DNA from: Chloroflexi bacterium TSY
GTDB lineage: Bacteria; Chloroflexota; Anaerolineae; Caldilineales; Caldilineaceae
DNA: 64,000 bases
NCBI GenBank assembly: GCA_019217005.1
Contig: JAHBNG010000074.1
Location: 7,203 to 71,202, forward strand
Reading direction: 5' to 3'
Shown here piece by piece: positions 1 to 8,827 of this stretch (position 1 is the stretch's first letter; each line of letters begins with the position of its first letter). Below the pieces are notes generated by a model, which ran no database searches, had not been told where the DNA came from, and saw only the letters and a program-made list of their open reading frames with translations. The translations under genes and the position numbers were made by a program.

Positions 1-2058
1 CTCTATACCCGCAATAACCAATGGGTGAGAGAACGCACCCGACTGTTGGAAAGTTACTTCCCACGGCGCACGCAAATCGTTTTGCAACAATATCGGACCC
101 GTGGTTGGTATCCACCCATTGATCCACCCCATTTGAGTCATCCCGGTGGCGAGGTTCCTCTGGGCTATAGGCTATCGATTATCGCTCCGGAGGGACAGCC
201 CGGATCGATCTGGTATACACTCGACGGGCGAGACCCACGTGCCGCTGATGCGGAAGGGGGGATCAGTCAGCAAGAAGTCGGTCGATTTCATGGCGGACGG
301 GAGGTACATCTATCGATACAAGAGACAATGGTCGTTCGCACTCGTCTTTATGATGAAACAACAGGGACATGGAGTGCAGAACGCAAGGCTAGCTTTTTAC
401 CCTCAATCGGGAACGTCTCAGGACTACAGATTACTGAGTTGATGGTTCATCCACCCGCAGGCACACACCATGAATATATTGAGCTTCAAAACCATGGTTC
501 CAAACAGTTGGACATTGGTGGTATCGGTTTTACGAATGGAATCCACTATATCTTTCCCGCCGGAAGTAGACTAGATTCAGGGCAATTAATTGTCATCGCC
601 AAGAATCCCGTGCTCTTTCAAGAACGTTACGGCTTTGCGCCATCAAATCAAGTAGGCTACCAAGGGAGCCTGGATAATGATGGAGAACGCTTGACGTTGC
701 GTGATCTGCAAGGGAATGAGATTCTGACGGTGCGCTACGAACCAGCATTGCCACGACTCGCGGCGGCAAATGGAGCTGGCTTTTCTCTTGTACTTGATGG
801 AGACAAAAACCAGACGACCACGCAAACATCGGAGCAAAAAGTGGGCGATCACTGGCGGGTTAGCACATATTTGGGTGGATCGCCGTTGGCGATAGACCCT
901 CTACTCTCCACAGAGGTGAACCTGCAGACGTTGATTGGCGGCATTTTGATTAATGAAGTCTTGCCTTCTCAAACAAGCACCCAGGATGGCTTTGTCGAAC
1001 TGTATAATACAACCCCAGATGCAATTCAGATCGGTGAATGGTTTCTAACCGATCAATTAAAGACGCCCACCAAATATCAGATCCCTGTCGGCACGCTAAT
1101 AGCGGGCCACGGTTATTGGGTGATACCAGAGCCAGAACTGGGTTTTCCATTGAACCTAGATTCTGAGACAATCTACCTGCTCTCTGGGCGTAGTGGTGCG
1201 TTGACGGGATATAGCGACAGTCTTTCTTTTCGCCATGCACCACCTGGACAGTCAGTCGGCCGTTGCGTCGTTGAACAAAGCGTAAATGGCGATTCGACGA
1301 TGGGACGCGGCTCTGTTGCAAGCAATTTGAGGCGTCACAGCTATTTGGCTTTGCAGCCTGTTACGACGCCCGGTAAGGCGAATGGTCGACCGCATGTTGG
1401 TCCAATCGTGATCAGTGAATTGATGTACAATGCCCAAACAAACGCAGAATATATTGAGCTGACCAATTTAACCACTCAACCAGTCTCACTCTTTGAACCT
1501 GCATCTCCGCACCATCCTTGGCGGATTGACGGAATAAATTTTAACCTGCCCCCTGGCACGCAGATTCCAAGCAGGGGGTCGTTGCTTGTGACATCGACAG
1601 ATCCAGCTACGTTTCGAACTGGATATGAGGTATCAAATCACATTGTGATCCTTGGGCCATACCCTGGAAAACTAGACAACGGCGGCGAACGTATTGCGCT
1701 AGAACGTCCGATTATTGACGGACGAACGGGGCGTGTTCGTTATGTGGAAGTCGATGCTGTGGCATATGATGATGACGCACCGTGGCCCGAACGTGCAGAT
1801 GGAGATGGTTGGTCGTTGGAGCGAATACTCCTGCATGAATATGGTGGAGCAGCATTCAATTGGCGACAAAGCGTGCAACTTGGCGGAACACCCGGAACGA
1901 CTTCTCTCGCACTATCTGAACAAACCCAATCTAATGCAATAAGCTCGTCGTATCTTTTCGACACAGCGCCGCTGCAACACAAAATTTTGCTCCCCGTCAT
2001 CATGAATTATCGCCCATCGCCTCAAGCCAATCACTGTTTTACCGTTTCACCTAGATGA
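1..2058 (+). CDS. Lamin-tail-domain secreted protein, 3' part (truncated by window edge)
   Basis: The frame is open from base 1, so this is the C-terminal part (about 685 residues) of a larger protein whose start lies outside the window. The first 85 residues (ending FPRRTQIVLQQ, then GSIWYTLDGRDPR) resemble the region after a CotH-kinase domain followed by a chitobiase C-terminal-like domain. Three lamin-tail-domain (LTD) repeats follow, recognisable by the cores ITELMVHP...EYIELQN, INEVLPSQ...FVELYN and ISELMYN...EYIELTN, each with a later GxFP/LPxGT turn. LTD domains in bacteria are usually extracellular beta-sandwich adhesion or scaffold modules. The C-terminus carries a short hydrophobic tail (KILLPVIMNYR) followed by about 15 residues, similar to the FLPLI tail of the M4 peptidase at 21000-24005. 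Export is inferred, since the signal peptide is not visible. The CotH assignment of the missing N-terminus is a guess from family architecture. Confidence 0.75.
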   Translation, partial: LYTRNNQWVRERTRLLESYFPRRTQIVLQQYRTRGWYPPIDPPHLSHPGGEVPLGYRLSIIAPEGQPGSIWYTLDGRDPRAADAEGGISQQEVGRFHGGREVHLSIQETMVVRTRLYDETTGTWSAERKASFLPSIGNVSGLQITELMVHPPAGTHHEYIELQNHGSKQLDIGGIGFTNGIHYIFPAGSRLDSGQLIVIAKNPVLFQERYGFAPSNQVGYQGSLDNDGERLTLRDLQGNEILTVRYEPALPRLAAANGAGFSLVLDGDKNQTTTQTSEQKVGDHWRVSTYLGGSPLAIDPLLSTEVNLQTLIGGILINEVLPSQTSTQDGFVELYNTTPDAIQIGEWFLTDQLKTPTKYQIPVGTLIAGHGYWVIPEPELGFPLNLDSETIYLLSGRSGALTGYSDSLSFRHAPPGQSVGRCVVEQSVNGDSTMGRGSVASNLRRHSYLALQPVTTPGKANGRPHVGPIVISELMYNAQTNAEYIELTNLTTQPVSLFEPASPHHPWRIDGINFNLPPGTQIPSRGSLLVTSTDPATFRTGYEVSNHIVILGPYPGKLDNGGERIALERPIIDGRTGRVRYVEVDAVAYDDDAPWPERADGDGWSLERILLHEYGGAAFNWRQSVQLGGTPGTTSLALSEQTQSNAISSSYLFDTAPLQHKILLPVIMNYRPSPQANHCFTVSPR

Positions 2059-2082
2059 TGTGGGAGTGTGTCCCAAAGAGTG

Positions 2083-2189
2083 TAAGGCCATTCCAGAAAA
2101 AGAATTACCCATCAAGATAAGCGTTACACCCTGGAATGGCTTTGGCTTTTCCCATCGAATTGGGTATTTTATTTTCTGGAAAAGCCTAA
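2083..2189 (+). repeat. REP-like double-hairpin repeat, family A, copy 1
   Basis: This 107-bp element begins TAAGGCCATTCCAGA and ends TGGAAAAGCCTAA. It holds two successive inverted repeats (CCATTCC with GGAATGG, and a TTTTCC/GGAAAA pair). Related 108-bp copies lie at 8609-8716 and 27583-27690. It starts 25 bp after the stop codon of the lamin-tail gene, in the same orientation relative to that gene as the other two copies. This copy is the most diverged of the three. Confidence 0.8.
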
Positions 2190-2599
2190 ATGCAGCCGAT
2201 TCTCTGACTGATAGACAAAACAAATAGAAATCGCACGATGAGGAGAAGGTGTTCTCTAACGCCGCCCGTTCGCATTAGAGAATGCTGCGCCATGGATGGC
2301 GACTCCACATTTGTACGGGTTTTATCCGGTTTGTCTATGAGCCGCGTCCATTTCCACACTTTGTGGTACACGCTCGATAATATAAAACAAGCAATGAACC
2401 CCTAATTCATTCAGAACTTACGCACAATAGAGTGTGATCTCTCGTACGGGCATGATATATCATGCCCGTACGAGAGGACTCTGTGTAAGTCCTATCATTG
2501 TTGACGATTGACAATTTGTTGGCATATCATACACCATATTGCGGAACAACTGACCAAAAATCTAAGCCAACCTGTATTCATTCTTAAATTTAACCCATT
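2190..2599. other. Intergenic region with palindromes upstream of the glycosyltransferase gene
   Basis: No gene is supported here. The stretch holds a segment with TTCTCTAACGCC and AGAGAATGCTGCGCCAT near 2252-2308, pieces of which recur near 20250-20440 and 20708-20730. Near 2347-2375 a fragment resembles the right half of the GTGTG-type palindrome found at 36815, 54893 and 58840. A perfect 38-bp palindrome lies at 2439-2476 (half-site CTCTCGTACGGGCATGATA), 124 bp before the GT39 start. It could be an operator or a cruciform-forming repeat; nothing in the sequence decides between these. Confidence 0.6.
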
Positions 2600-4894
2600 A
2601 TGCGGACACTCTTGCTCCTCATTCTTTTACTTGCTGCCACCCTGCGTTGGATGGAGCCGGGGCTGGTTAGCTATGCATATGATGAAGCCCACATCGTGGG
2701 GATGGCACAGCGCGTGGCTCAACTTGATGGTTATTTTCCGATCCTTAGCGGAGGCACCTCTGCAGGGATTCAGCGTTCGGCCTTTGACTCTTATCTGTTT
2801 GCGGTGCCACTTCTGATCGCTGGCGGTCGCATCGAAGCCGTGATTTGGGGAACCGGCTCACTTGGTGTGCTTGCTGTAGCATTGACCTATCTGTTGGGAA
2901 TGCGGATCGCTGGACGTCATGTGGGGCTGCTGGCGGCGCTTTTTATGGCAGCCAATCCGTGGCTGATCTTTTATGATCGCAAAATGTGGGCACATATTCA
3001 GGTGCTCCTCAGCGTTATGCTCCTGCTCGTGGCCTGGCGCATTGTTGTTAAGCCACCCAGAAGAGTACTGTCCCAATTCAAGTCCGAGAGACGCGGCACA
3101 GTACTTTTCATGGACACGAGAGACCGCCTGGAAAAACCCGCCAATCGAGCCGCCTTCTGGTTTCCAATTCTTGCTGCCTGTCAGCTCTTGAGCCATACCC
3201 TGGCTATACTCCAAGTAACAAGCTGGCTGGGGGCCTTCTTGCTTGCGCCACAACGCTGGTGGCGGAGGCAGATGCTGATTGGTCTTGGGGTAGCGCTTAT
3301 CTTGCTGGGGCCTTACATGTGGGCCATCGCGAACCAAATGCTTCGTAGCGATCAGATGAGTTTCGACGTTGGTACGTTGCTCAACTTTCCATCTCCCTGG
3401 TGGGAAACTCTCATTGCCCCCAACACTTGGCTGTTCGTCCGTCAATTGAGTTCCGGTACAGGCATATCCAGCGTTGTGGGTCAGATGGAGACTGCCAATC
3501 TCTGGTGGCGGCTCAGTATGAACATTGTCGAACCATTGATGCTCGTCCTTTTGCTTCTCGGCTCGATCATGGTGATCTGGTATGCCCTTCCTGGATGGCG
3601 GAATGCTTCGAAAGAAAATGAGAACGCAGGCGAAACGCCCGATCGATCAACCGATCGCGCTGCGGCGCTGATCAATACGACAAGCGCACGTCTACTATTG
3701 GCCTGGACGGTAGGACCGCTCTTCATTCTAGGTTTGCAACCAACCGATATTTATCATCAATACTGGACGGTTTTATTACCTTTACCTGCACTTTTCTGTA
3801 GCATCGGATTAGCCTCACTGACTCATCCAATCTCTATGCTCAACTTTGGTCGATCTGATGTGGAGCAGACTCACGCCGCACCACCTCTTCCTGCGTTCAA
3901 TTCTGCAGAACCTTCTCTTGGACAAAGATCGATGCAAGGAGTACCGGTACAGCAAACATCAATACAGCGAACACCAGTGCTGTGGGCTTGGCGCGCGGCG
4001 TTTGCTGTTTCATTGAGTGTCGCGTTCATTTGGACCGGGAGCTATCTCAGCATCTTGGAGGTCATGCGCATCAATGGGGACACACTCGCCGATTGGCAAG
4101 GCATCATTGGCAACGTACGCGCTTCGGCCAATGCATTGGGCGCGGCCGAGGTGCGCGTTGCGGTCAACGGTGTCGATCCAGGCTATGATAGTGAACCCGC
4201 TGTCGTTGCGACCTTGATTGGCAATCCACCCTTTGCACGCTTCGTGGCACCCTCTTCCCCCCCTGCGCTATTGCTTTCATATGATCGTCCGAGTCTTTAT
4301 CTCTGGATGCACAATGTGCCCAGGGGTGAAGAACTTGCTGAGGAAGGGAGTGTCGTTGAGACTGAAGATCTTTTGGCTCAGCTCGGTCAGCAGGTTGAAC
4401 TGAACGAACGAGGGATGGAGACCTCGCGGGCCAGAATCTACCGGCTCCCGTCCTGGACCGAGCTTGATTTAGATTTTATTCAACTTGAACCAGCACCTAT
4501 CTTTGAAGCTGGTCTACAGTTGCTTGGCTATCATTTCTCCGCCGCTCCCACTGCTGCGAATGCTGCTTCAACAAATGCCAAAACAGAGCAACCTGTCGAG
4601 ATGCTGCTGGTTTGGCGCGTGCTGGATCCGCCAGCAGAGGTGCGCGAGCGAACTGTCACCGCATTTAATCATATCCTCGATACCAGCGATGAGATGGCCG
4701 GTCAAGTCGATGGATTGGCGCTTCTCAGCCGCGATTGGTGGCCGGACGATCTACTCTTACAGCCCTATCGAGTTTCACTACCGCCTGGGCGCTACCGATG
4801 GCGGGTTGGCCTCTATAGTCAAACAGATGGCGAACGTTTTATGACCAATAGGGGAGAGGATTCGGTTGATTTAGACGGGTTAATCGTTGAGTGA
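2600..4894 (+). CDS. GT39-like membrane glycosyltransferase (PMT/ArnT superfamily)
   Basis: A 764-residue polytopic membrane protein. The N-terminus is one hydrophobic helix followed at residues 27-33 by YDEAHIV, the acidic D-E motif placed in the first extracytoplasmic loop of GT-C (PMT_2/ArnT) enzymes, which use polyprenyl-phosphate sugars. About 9-11 hydrophobic segments span roughly residues 1-500. The last 250 residues form a soluble domain with sugar-related beta structure. A basic segment near residues 152-175 (KPPRRVLSQFKSERRG) is encoded by a small inverted repeat (AGTACTGT at 3066-3073, ACAGTACT at 3100-3107), so this loop may be a later insertion. The donor and acceptor are unknown. 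It stands alone on the plus strand, with no sugar-biosynthesis neighbours. Confidence 0.75.
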   Translation: MRTLLLLILLLAATLRWMEPGLVSYAYDEAHIVGMAQRVAQLDGYFPILSGGTSAGIQRSAFDSYLFAVPLLIAGGRIEAVIWGTGSLGVLAVALTYLLGMRIAGRHVGLLAALFMAANPWLIFYDRKMWAHIQVLLSVMLLLVAWRIVVKPPRRVLSQFKSERRGTVLFMDTRDRLEKPANRAAFWFPILAACQLLSHTLAILQVTSWLGAFLLAPQRWWRRQMLIGLGVALILLGPYMWAIANQMLRSDQMSFDVGTLLNFPSPWWETLIAPNTWLFVRQLSSGTGISSVVGQMETANLWWRLSMNIVEPLMLVLLLLGSIMVIWYALPGWRNASKENENAGETPDRSTDRAAALINTTSARLLLAWTVGPLFILGLQPTDIYHQYWTVLLPLPALFCSIGLASLTHPISMLNFGRSDVEQTHAAPPLPAFNSAEPSLGQRSMQGVPVQQTSIQRTPVLWAWRAAFAVSLSVAFIWTGSYLSILEVMRINGDTLADWQGIIGNVRASANALGAAEVRVAVNGVDPGYDSEPAVVATLIGNPPFARFVAPSSPPALLLSYDRPSLYLWMHNVPRGEELAEEGSVVETEDLLAQLGQQVELNERGMETSRARIYRLPSWTELDLDFIQLEPAPIFEAGLQLLGYHFSAAPTAANAASTNAKTEQPVEMLLVWRVLDPPAEVRERTVTAFNHILDTSDEMAGQVDGLALLSRDWWPDDLLLQPYRVSLPPGRYRWRVGLYSQTDGERFMTNRGEDSVDLDGLIVE

Positions 4895-4910
4895 ATCGAG
4901 GTCCGTCAAC

Positions 4911-5022
4911 GATAGACATTATAGGGATTGAAGAGTAGGACACGGATTTTCAGGCTGAACGCGGATTCTCTCAGAGCAAATCCGTGAAATCTGTGTTCAT
5001 CCGTGTCCCATATTCTGAATCC
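4911..5022. repeat. ATCCGTG-type intergenic repeat, copy 1
   Basis: The block begins GATAGACATTATAGGGATTG, runs through GGACACGGATTTTCAGG and ends TTCATCCGTGTCCC...TCTGAATCCT. The two halves form an imperfect inverted repeat (GGACACGGAT against ATCCGTGTCC). A second, longer copy lies at 55203-55338, and a related fragment at about 53929-53995. It follows the GT39 stop codon by 16 bp. Confidence 0.7.
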
Positions 5023-5112
5023 TTATATACTCCGCATCAGCACATTATAACATTCTTTTTCGACTAAAAAGTGTTATTTTATGGCGCTGCTCAGTATAAT
5101 CTCTTGTGAATA

Positions 5113-5757
5113 TCAGAGATTATTATAGCGAATCCAGTAAAGTGCGATCCCCAATGCGACTGCCACATTGAGCGACCGTTTGGTTCCTTCCATTGGAATC
5201 GCGACCAACTGTTCGCAGAGGGCTTGAATTTCGGGATCGATGCCGGTCATTTCGTTCCCCACAATGAGGACGATTGTTTCTTTGGTATTGATTCTGGGTA
5301 ACGCCGGCAAAGGGATTGCATCCGTTGTACGTTCCAATCCCCACAAACGAATATCCCGATTGAGCAACTCCTCGACGGCGTGAAGCGCATTCCGGTGATG
5401 GATCCAAGCGACTGTTCCCTCGGCCCCCAATGCCGTCTTGACCAATCGCGGATGCTCGGGCGTGGGTGTGATGCCGCAAAGATGCACATGTTGGACCCCC
5501 ACACCATCGGCTGTGCGAAAGATAGAACCAACGTTATGCACACTGCGCAGATTGTCTAACAACAGTTCAATGTGTGGACCAGGCTTTGGTGTCGATGGTT
5601 TGGGGCGTTGGGGCCAAGCAGAATGATAAACAATCTCCGTTTCCCCACCACAGACAGGGCAATGGGGGAATCCATATTCAGCAGGAGTGACTGGAAACCG
5701 AAGCTGGCAGCTCTGTTCAGTACATTGACGAATTTGATACGAATCAGGAGTGCTCAT
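5113..5757 (-). CDS. TrmH/SpoU-family RNA methyltransferase with N-terminal cysteine pairs
   Basis: A 214-residue protein if translation starts at the ATG at 5755-5757. The longer frame upstream overlaps crcB and is not used. The SPOUT (trefoil-knot) domain spans about residues 62-214. Its three motifs are DNLRSVHNVGSIFRTADG (N69, R71, N75, R81), the SAM loop IVGNEMTGID, and IPMEGTKRSLNVAVALGIAL. These enzymes 2'-O-methylate ribose in tRNA or rRNA with SAM; the substrate cannot be told here. The first 40 residues hold C12, C17, C33 and C36 (ending CPVCGG), which looks like a small zinc ribbon not present in plain TrmH. The gene starts 1 bp after crcB ends and is probably co-transcribed with it. 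No strong Shine-Dalgarno is visible, which fits translational coupling. Confidence 0.85.
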   Translation of the reverse strand: MSTPDSYQIRQCTEQSCQLRFPVTPAEYGFPHCPVCGGETEIVYHSAWPQRPKPSTPKPGPHIELLLDNLRSVHNVGSIFRTADGVGVQHVHLCGITPTPEHPRLVKTALGAEGTVAWIHHRNALHAVEELLNRDIRLWGLERTTDAIPLPALPRINTKETIVLIVGNEMTGIDPEIQALCEQLVAIPMEGTKRSLNVAVALGIALYWIRYNNL

Positions 5758-5758
5758 T

Positions 5759-6142
5759 TTAAGATTGAGAATAGAATAGAATAAGCCTTTGTCCCAACCA
5801 AACCGCTCCGAACCCCACGATGATGTGAAGGGAAACATGCAGGAACGCAGATAGATGCTTTGTCTCTTGGAGCAGAGAAACCGTTTCATTGCCAAAGGTT
5901 GAAAAAGTGGTAAAGGATCCCAAAAAGCCAACGAAGATCAATAGACGCGCTTGAGGTGTAAAGATATTGTGGTTCTCGCCAAGCTGAGAAAGAACCCCAA
6001 TCAAAAAACAGCCAATGACATTGACCGTCATCGTGCCAATCGGAAGATGTCCGACTGTCAGTAGATGTTGCGCAAATGAGCCAACAAGATAGCGAGTGAC
6101 AGCCCCAGCAAAACCACCCACACCGACAAGAATTAGATTCAT
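5759..6142 (-). CDS. crcB: Fluoride ion channel CrcB/Fluc
   Basis: A 127-residue protein with four hydrophobic helices, the usual size for Fluc channels, which work as antiparallel dimers exporting F- from the cytoplasm. Diagnostic stretches are GGFAGAVTRYLVG near the N-terminus, NVIGCFLIGVL in helix 2, and GFLGSFTTFSTFGNE in helix 3, which carries the TFSTF phenylalanine-box region. The start is set at the ATG at 6140-6142 (MNLILVG) because the upstream extension in the same frame is encoded by repeat sequence (6189-6292) and has no family similarity; an ATG at 6148 is an alternative. No crcB/fluoride riboswitch fold was recognised upstream. It is followed 1 bp later by the TrmH-like gene. 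Confidence 0.92.
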   Translation of the reverse strand: MNLILVGVGGFAGAVTRYLVGSFAQHLLTVGHLPIGTMTVNVIGCFLIGVLSQLGENHNIFTPQARLLIFVGFLGSFTTFSTFGNETVSLLQETKHLSAFLHVSLHIIVGFGAVWLGQRLILFYSQS

Positions 6143-6188
6143 GATCATATTTACACTGCGGTTGTGATGAAAAGATGGCTTTCCGGTC

Positions 6189-6292
6189 GTCTGAGGAAAT
6201 ATGTGATTGTCAGTTGGGTCGTTAGACAGCTGGTGAACAAACCAGCAAACCAACAACCAATCCGACGTTTACCCCACAAAACCTCAAAGAGC
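6189..6292. repeat. 104-bp palindromic repeat, family B, copy 1
   Basis: Starts GTCTGAGGAA and ends TTTACCCCACAAAACCTCAAAGAGC, with an internal imperfect palindrome made of GTTGGTT/AACCAAC units. A 104-bp copy with the same ends lies at 14220-14323. A related sequence in the opposite orientation surrounds the perfect palindrome at 57893-57936. It lies just upstream of crcB, inside its leader region. Confidence 0.7.
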
Positions 6293-6746
6293 CGGTTTTC
6301 CTACAATTAGACCAGATAAGGCAAAACCATGTTTTCATACAGAGTTCGGTTTAGGTTCTACAAATGATAGTGGTAAATGATAATGTAAAATTAACGATGA
6401 AGATGTATATTGAATGGAATTCATACCACAATTGTGTGAAACAGTAATCTATCTGACTTGACCAACATTGAATGCATGATTACAATTGTGACAAAAGGAA
6501 CAAATACATAGATTTACATAGATTTCAATCGGTTTACATAGAATACACATTCGTTCATCTCTCAAATGTGCAAAGAGCGTCTTTGTTAGGTTCTGTTGAC
6601 AGTTAGAGGGCGCTCTGGGCAATGATTTCTCTGCGGATAGCTGTCAAACGTCAACGACTCCCAGAAGAACACCATGATTTACCCACATTTATGGTAGATG
6701 AGCTATATACCTTTTATATCATTGATCCACCACTAGGACGAAAAAA
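6293..6746. other. Intergenic region between divergent crcB and hemQ
   Basis: This 454-bp AT-rich stretch holds no convincing gene. It must contain the promoter of the heme cluster, but no clear -35/-10 pair can be chosen by eye. Short near-repeats of TTACATAGATTT occur at 6514-6545. The hemQ ribosome-binding site (AGGA) is at its right end, 7 bp before the GTG start. Confidence 0.5.
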
Positions 6747-7457
6747 GTGTCACGCGAAAGACCCACACTTGATTTAAGCGAAAAAGGACGTAGGGATGGT
6801 CAGCCGATCTCTCTAGACCGTCGTCTGTTTATGCAATTTTTGGCTTTTGGAGAATGTCGAGATAGCCAAATGGCTTGCAATGCCCTCCAGGAAGCCGATG
6901 TACAAGGTGTGCTTTACGTCGATCTCAATGATCCGACTGGTATCGGTTTACTTACGCTGAGCGAAGAGCCTGATTGGTTTGTTGATACCCTGCGCTCGGT
7001 GCTCGTGGCGACACCTTTTAGAGGCTTTTTGCCAAAACCAGAATACACAATGCTGGGGCGTACCTACACGCTTGGTTATGAGTCAGACCTGGAAGACGCT
7101 CTACTGGACAAGCCGCGTCAAAAGGTGTTAAGTGCACAAAATCGCTGGGCGGTCTGGTATCCGCTGCGGCGCGAAAAGCGCTTTGAGACATTGCCAGAGG
7201 AAGAGCAGCACAAAGTACTCGGCGAGCATGGCAGCATCGGTATGGCATTTGGCCGCGCTGGATATGCAACCGACATCCGGCTCGCCTGCCACGGGCTAGA
7301 CAAAAATGACAACGACTTTGTTATTGGTCTACTTGGCCGCGAGCTCTACCCACTTTCTGCCTGTGTGCAAGCCATGCGTAAGACAAAGCAGACATCGCAA
7401 CATCTAGAGAGTTTAGGACCGTTCTTTATCGGACGTACCATTTGGCAAAGCAAGTAA
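6747..7457 (+). CDS. hemQ: Coproheme decarboxylase (chlorite-dismutase family)
   Basis: A 236-residue protein of the chlorite dismutase/HemQ family. HemQ (ChdC) performs the last step of the coproporphyrin-dependent pathway, the oxidative decarboxylation of two propionates of coproheme III to give heme b. The family core is visible as WAVWYPLRREKRFETLP (residues 134-150) followed by EHGSIG, where H161 sits at the position of the proximal heme ligand, and GLDKNDNDFVIG. The conserved distal arginine of true chlorite dismutases could not be placed, and the heme context argues for HemQ. Translation starts at GTG 6747, with AGGA 7 bp upstream. It is the first gene of the heme cluster and is followed by hemH. 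Confidence 0.9.
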   Translation: MSRERPTLDLSEKGRRDGQPISLDRRLFMQFLAFGECRDSQMACNALQEADVQGVLYVDLNDPTGIGLLTLSEEPDWFVDTLRSVLVATPFRGFLPKPEYTMLGRTYTLGYESDLEDALLDKPRQKVLSAQNRWAVWYPLRREKRFETLPEEEQHKVLGEHGSIGMAFGRAGYATDIRLACHGLDKNDNDFVIGLLGRELYPLSACVQAMRKTKQTSQHLESLGPFFIGRTIWQSK

Positions 7458-7552
7458 GGAACGAGCATTAAATGAGTTGAACATGTCATTCTCGAGTGAA
7501 ACGAAGAATCTGTTCAAGTTATTTAATTCCGATTCCTAAACCGAAGATAATT

Positions 7553-8611
7553 ATGACCTACGACGCAATTTTAATGGTTTCCTTTGGGGGTCCGGAAGGA
7601 ATGGATGATGTCATGCCATTCCTGGAAAATGTTTTGCGCGGGCGCAATGTGCCACGTGAGCGGATGCTAGAGGTAGCCCGTCATTATGAACAGTTTAATG
7701 GCGTGAGTCCGATAAATGAGCAAAACCGCACGCTGATTTGGGCATTGGAATCAGAATTGACCGAGCATGAACTAAACATGCCCATCTATTGGGGTAATCG
7801 CAACTGGCACCCAATGCTGCCAGATGTCGTGCAACAAATGGCGGATGATGGCGTCGAACGGGCGCTCGCCTTTTTTACATCCATGTTCAGTTGCTACTCT
7901 GGATGTCGTCAATACCGCGAAAACATCTACGATGCACAGGAGAAAGTTGGTCTGAATGCGCCTATCGTGGATAAGATACGGATGGGATACAACCATCCCG
8001 GTTTTATTCAAGCCAATGTTGACCATGTTCGTGCCGCATTAGACCAGATTCCAACGGAGCGACGGAGGAAGGCACATCTCGTTTTTACGGCGCACAGTAT
8101 TCCACTGGCGCAAGCCCAAAACTGCCGGTATGTCGAGCAATTGACAGAATCGAGCCGGCTTGTCGCAGAGGCCGTGGCCGATACCGTGGCCAACACAAGT
8201 GTGCGTGACAACTGGCAGTTGGTCTATCAAAGCCGCAGAGGACCACCACAGATGCCTTGGCTTGAACCAGACATTTGTGACCATCTCAAAAGCTTGCCCG
8301 ATGGCGGGGTCCAAGATGTGGTTGTTTTGCCCATTGGATTTATTTCTGACCATATGGAAGTGATTTTCGATCTGGACACCGAAGCACAAGAAGTCGCTGA
8401 CGCCATCGGATTAAATCTCGTACGGGCTGCCAGCGTTGGCACCCACCCAGCCTTTGTGGGCATGATTCGTGAGTTGATCACCGAGCGCATGAGCGATGCA
8501 CCGAAGCGGCGTGCGATTGGAAAATATGGACCGAATCATGACGTCTGTCCTGCAAATTGCTGTTTGTCAGGACGACCAGTATCTGTACGACCTGCTGCAG
8601 CACAGATGTAA
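7553..8611 (+). CDS. hemH: Coproporphyrin III ferrochelatase
   Basis: A 352-residue protein starting at ATG 7553 (MTYDAILMVSFGGPEG, the typical ferrochelatase N-terminus); an upstream in-frame GTG at 7496 adds 19 unlikely residues. It inserts Fe2+ into coproporphyrin III, as inferred from the neighbouring hemQ and hemY. The active site is visible as H181 (FTAHSIP) and E269 (ISDHMEVIFDLD). The segment SRRGPPQMPWLEPDI resembles actinobacterial enzymes. C118 (SGCRQYRE) together with C332, C336 and C337 (VCPANCC) near the C-terminus suggests a [2Fe-2S] cluster of the type known from several ferrochelatases, although the spacing is not exactly the classical one. The stop codon TAA is also the first three bases of repeat A copy 2. 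Confidence 0.92.
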   Translation: MTYDAILMVSFGGPEGMDDVMPFLENVLRGRNVPRERMLEVARHYEQFNGVSPINEQNRTLIWALESELTEHELNMPIYWGNRNWHPMLPDVVQQMADDGVERALAFFTSMFSCYSGCRQYRENIYDAQEKVGLNAPIVDKIRMGYNHPGFIQANVDHVRAALDQIPTERRRKAHLVFTAHSIPLAQAQNCRYVEQLTESSRLVAEAVADTVANTSVRDNWQLVYQSRRGPPQMPWLEPDICDHLKSLPDGGVQDVVVLPIGFISDHMEVIFDLDTEAQEVADAIGLNLVRAASVGTHPAFVGMIRELITERMSDAPKRRAIGKYGPNHDVCPANCCLSGRPVSVRPAAAQM

Positions 8612-8716
8612 GGCCATTCCAGAGAAATAAATCCCTGATTTGCCAAGTCGATTTCTCTGGAATGGCTTGAGCTTTTCCAGATCAAATTAGGGATTTTAAT
8701 TGTTGGAAAAGCCTAA
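8609..8716 (+). repeat. REP-like double-hairpin repeat, family A, copy 2
   Basis: A 108-bp copy that overlaps the hemH stop codon by design of its first bases (TAAGGCC). It differs from copy 3 (27583-27690) at about three positions. Two hairpins can form: CCATTCCAGAGAAAT pairs with ATTTCTCTGGAATGG, and CTTTTCCA with TGGAAAAG. In this place it would lie in the hemH 3' untranslated region, between hemH and hemA. The following 8717-8800 stretch has further short inverted GGCTGACAGCC-type repeats. Confidence 0.85.
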
Positions 8717-8827
8717 TGTCGCTGACGGCTGACAGCCGATTGCTATAAGCTGATAGCCGACAGTTGACAACTATTAGCCCGACTCTCAACATTCTATTAT
8801 TCATTTGAATCATCATCGGTGAATCTC

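Noticed and set aside
2858..3445. A 195-codon minus-strand frame inside the glycosyltransferase gene
   Set aside because: Antisense to a well-supported membrane protein; no motif and no Shine-Dalgarno.
5758..5931. N-terminal extension of the TrmH-like protein overlapping crcB
   Set aside because: The overlap is antisense-free but out of frame with crcB, has no family similarity, and the ATG at 5757 is in the right place.
6143..6292. Possible fluoride riboswitch upstream of crcB
   Set aside because: The conserved crcB-motif sequence blocks were not found; the leader instead consists of a family B repeat.
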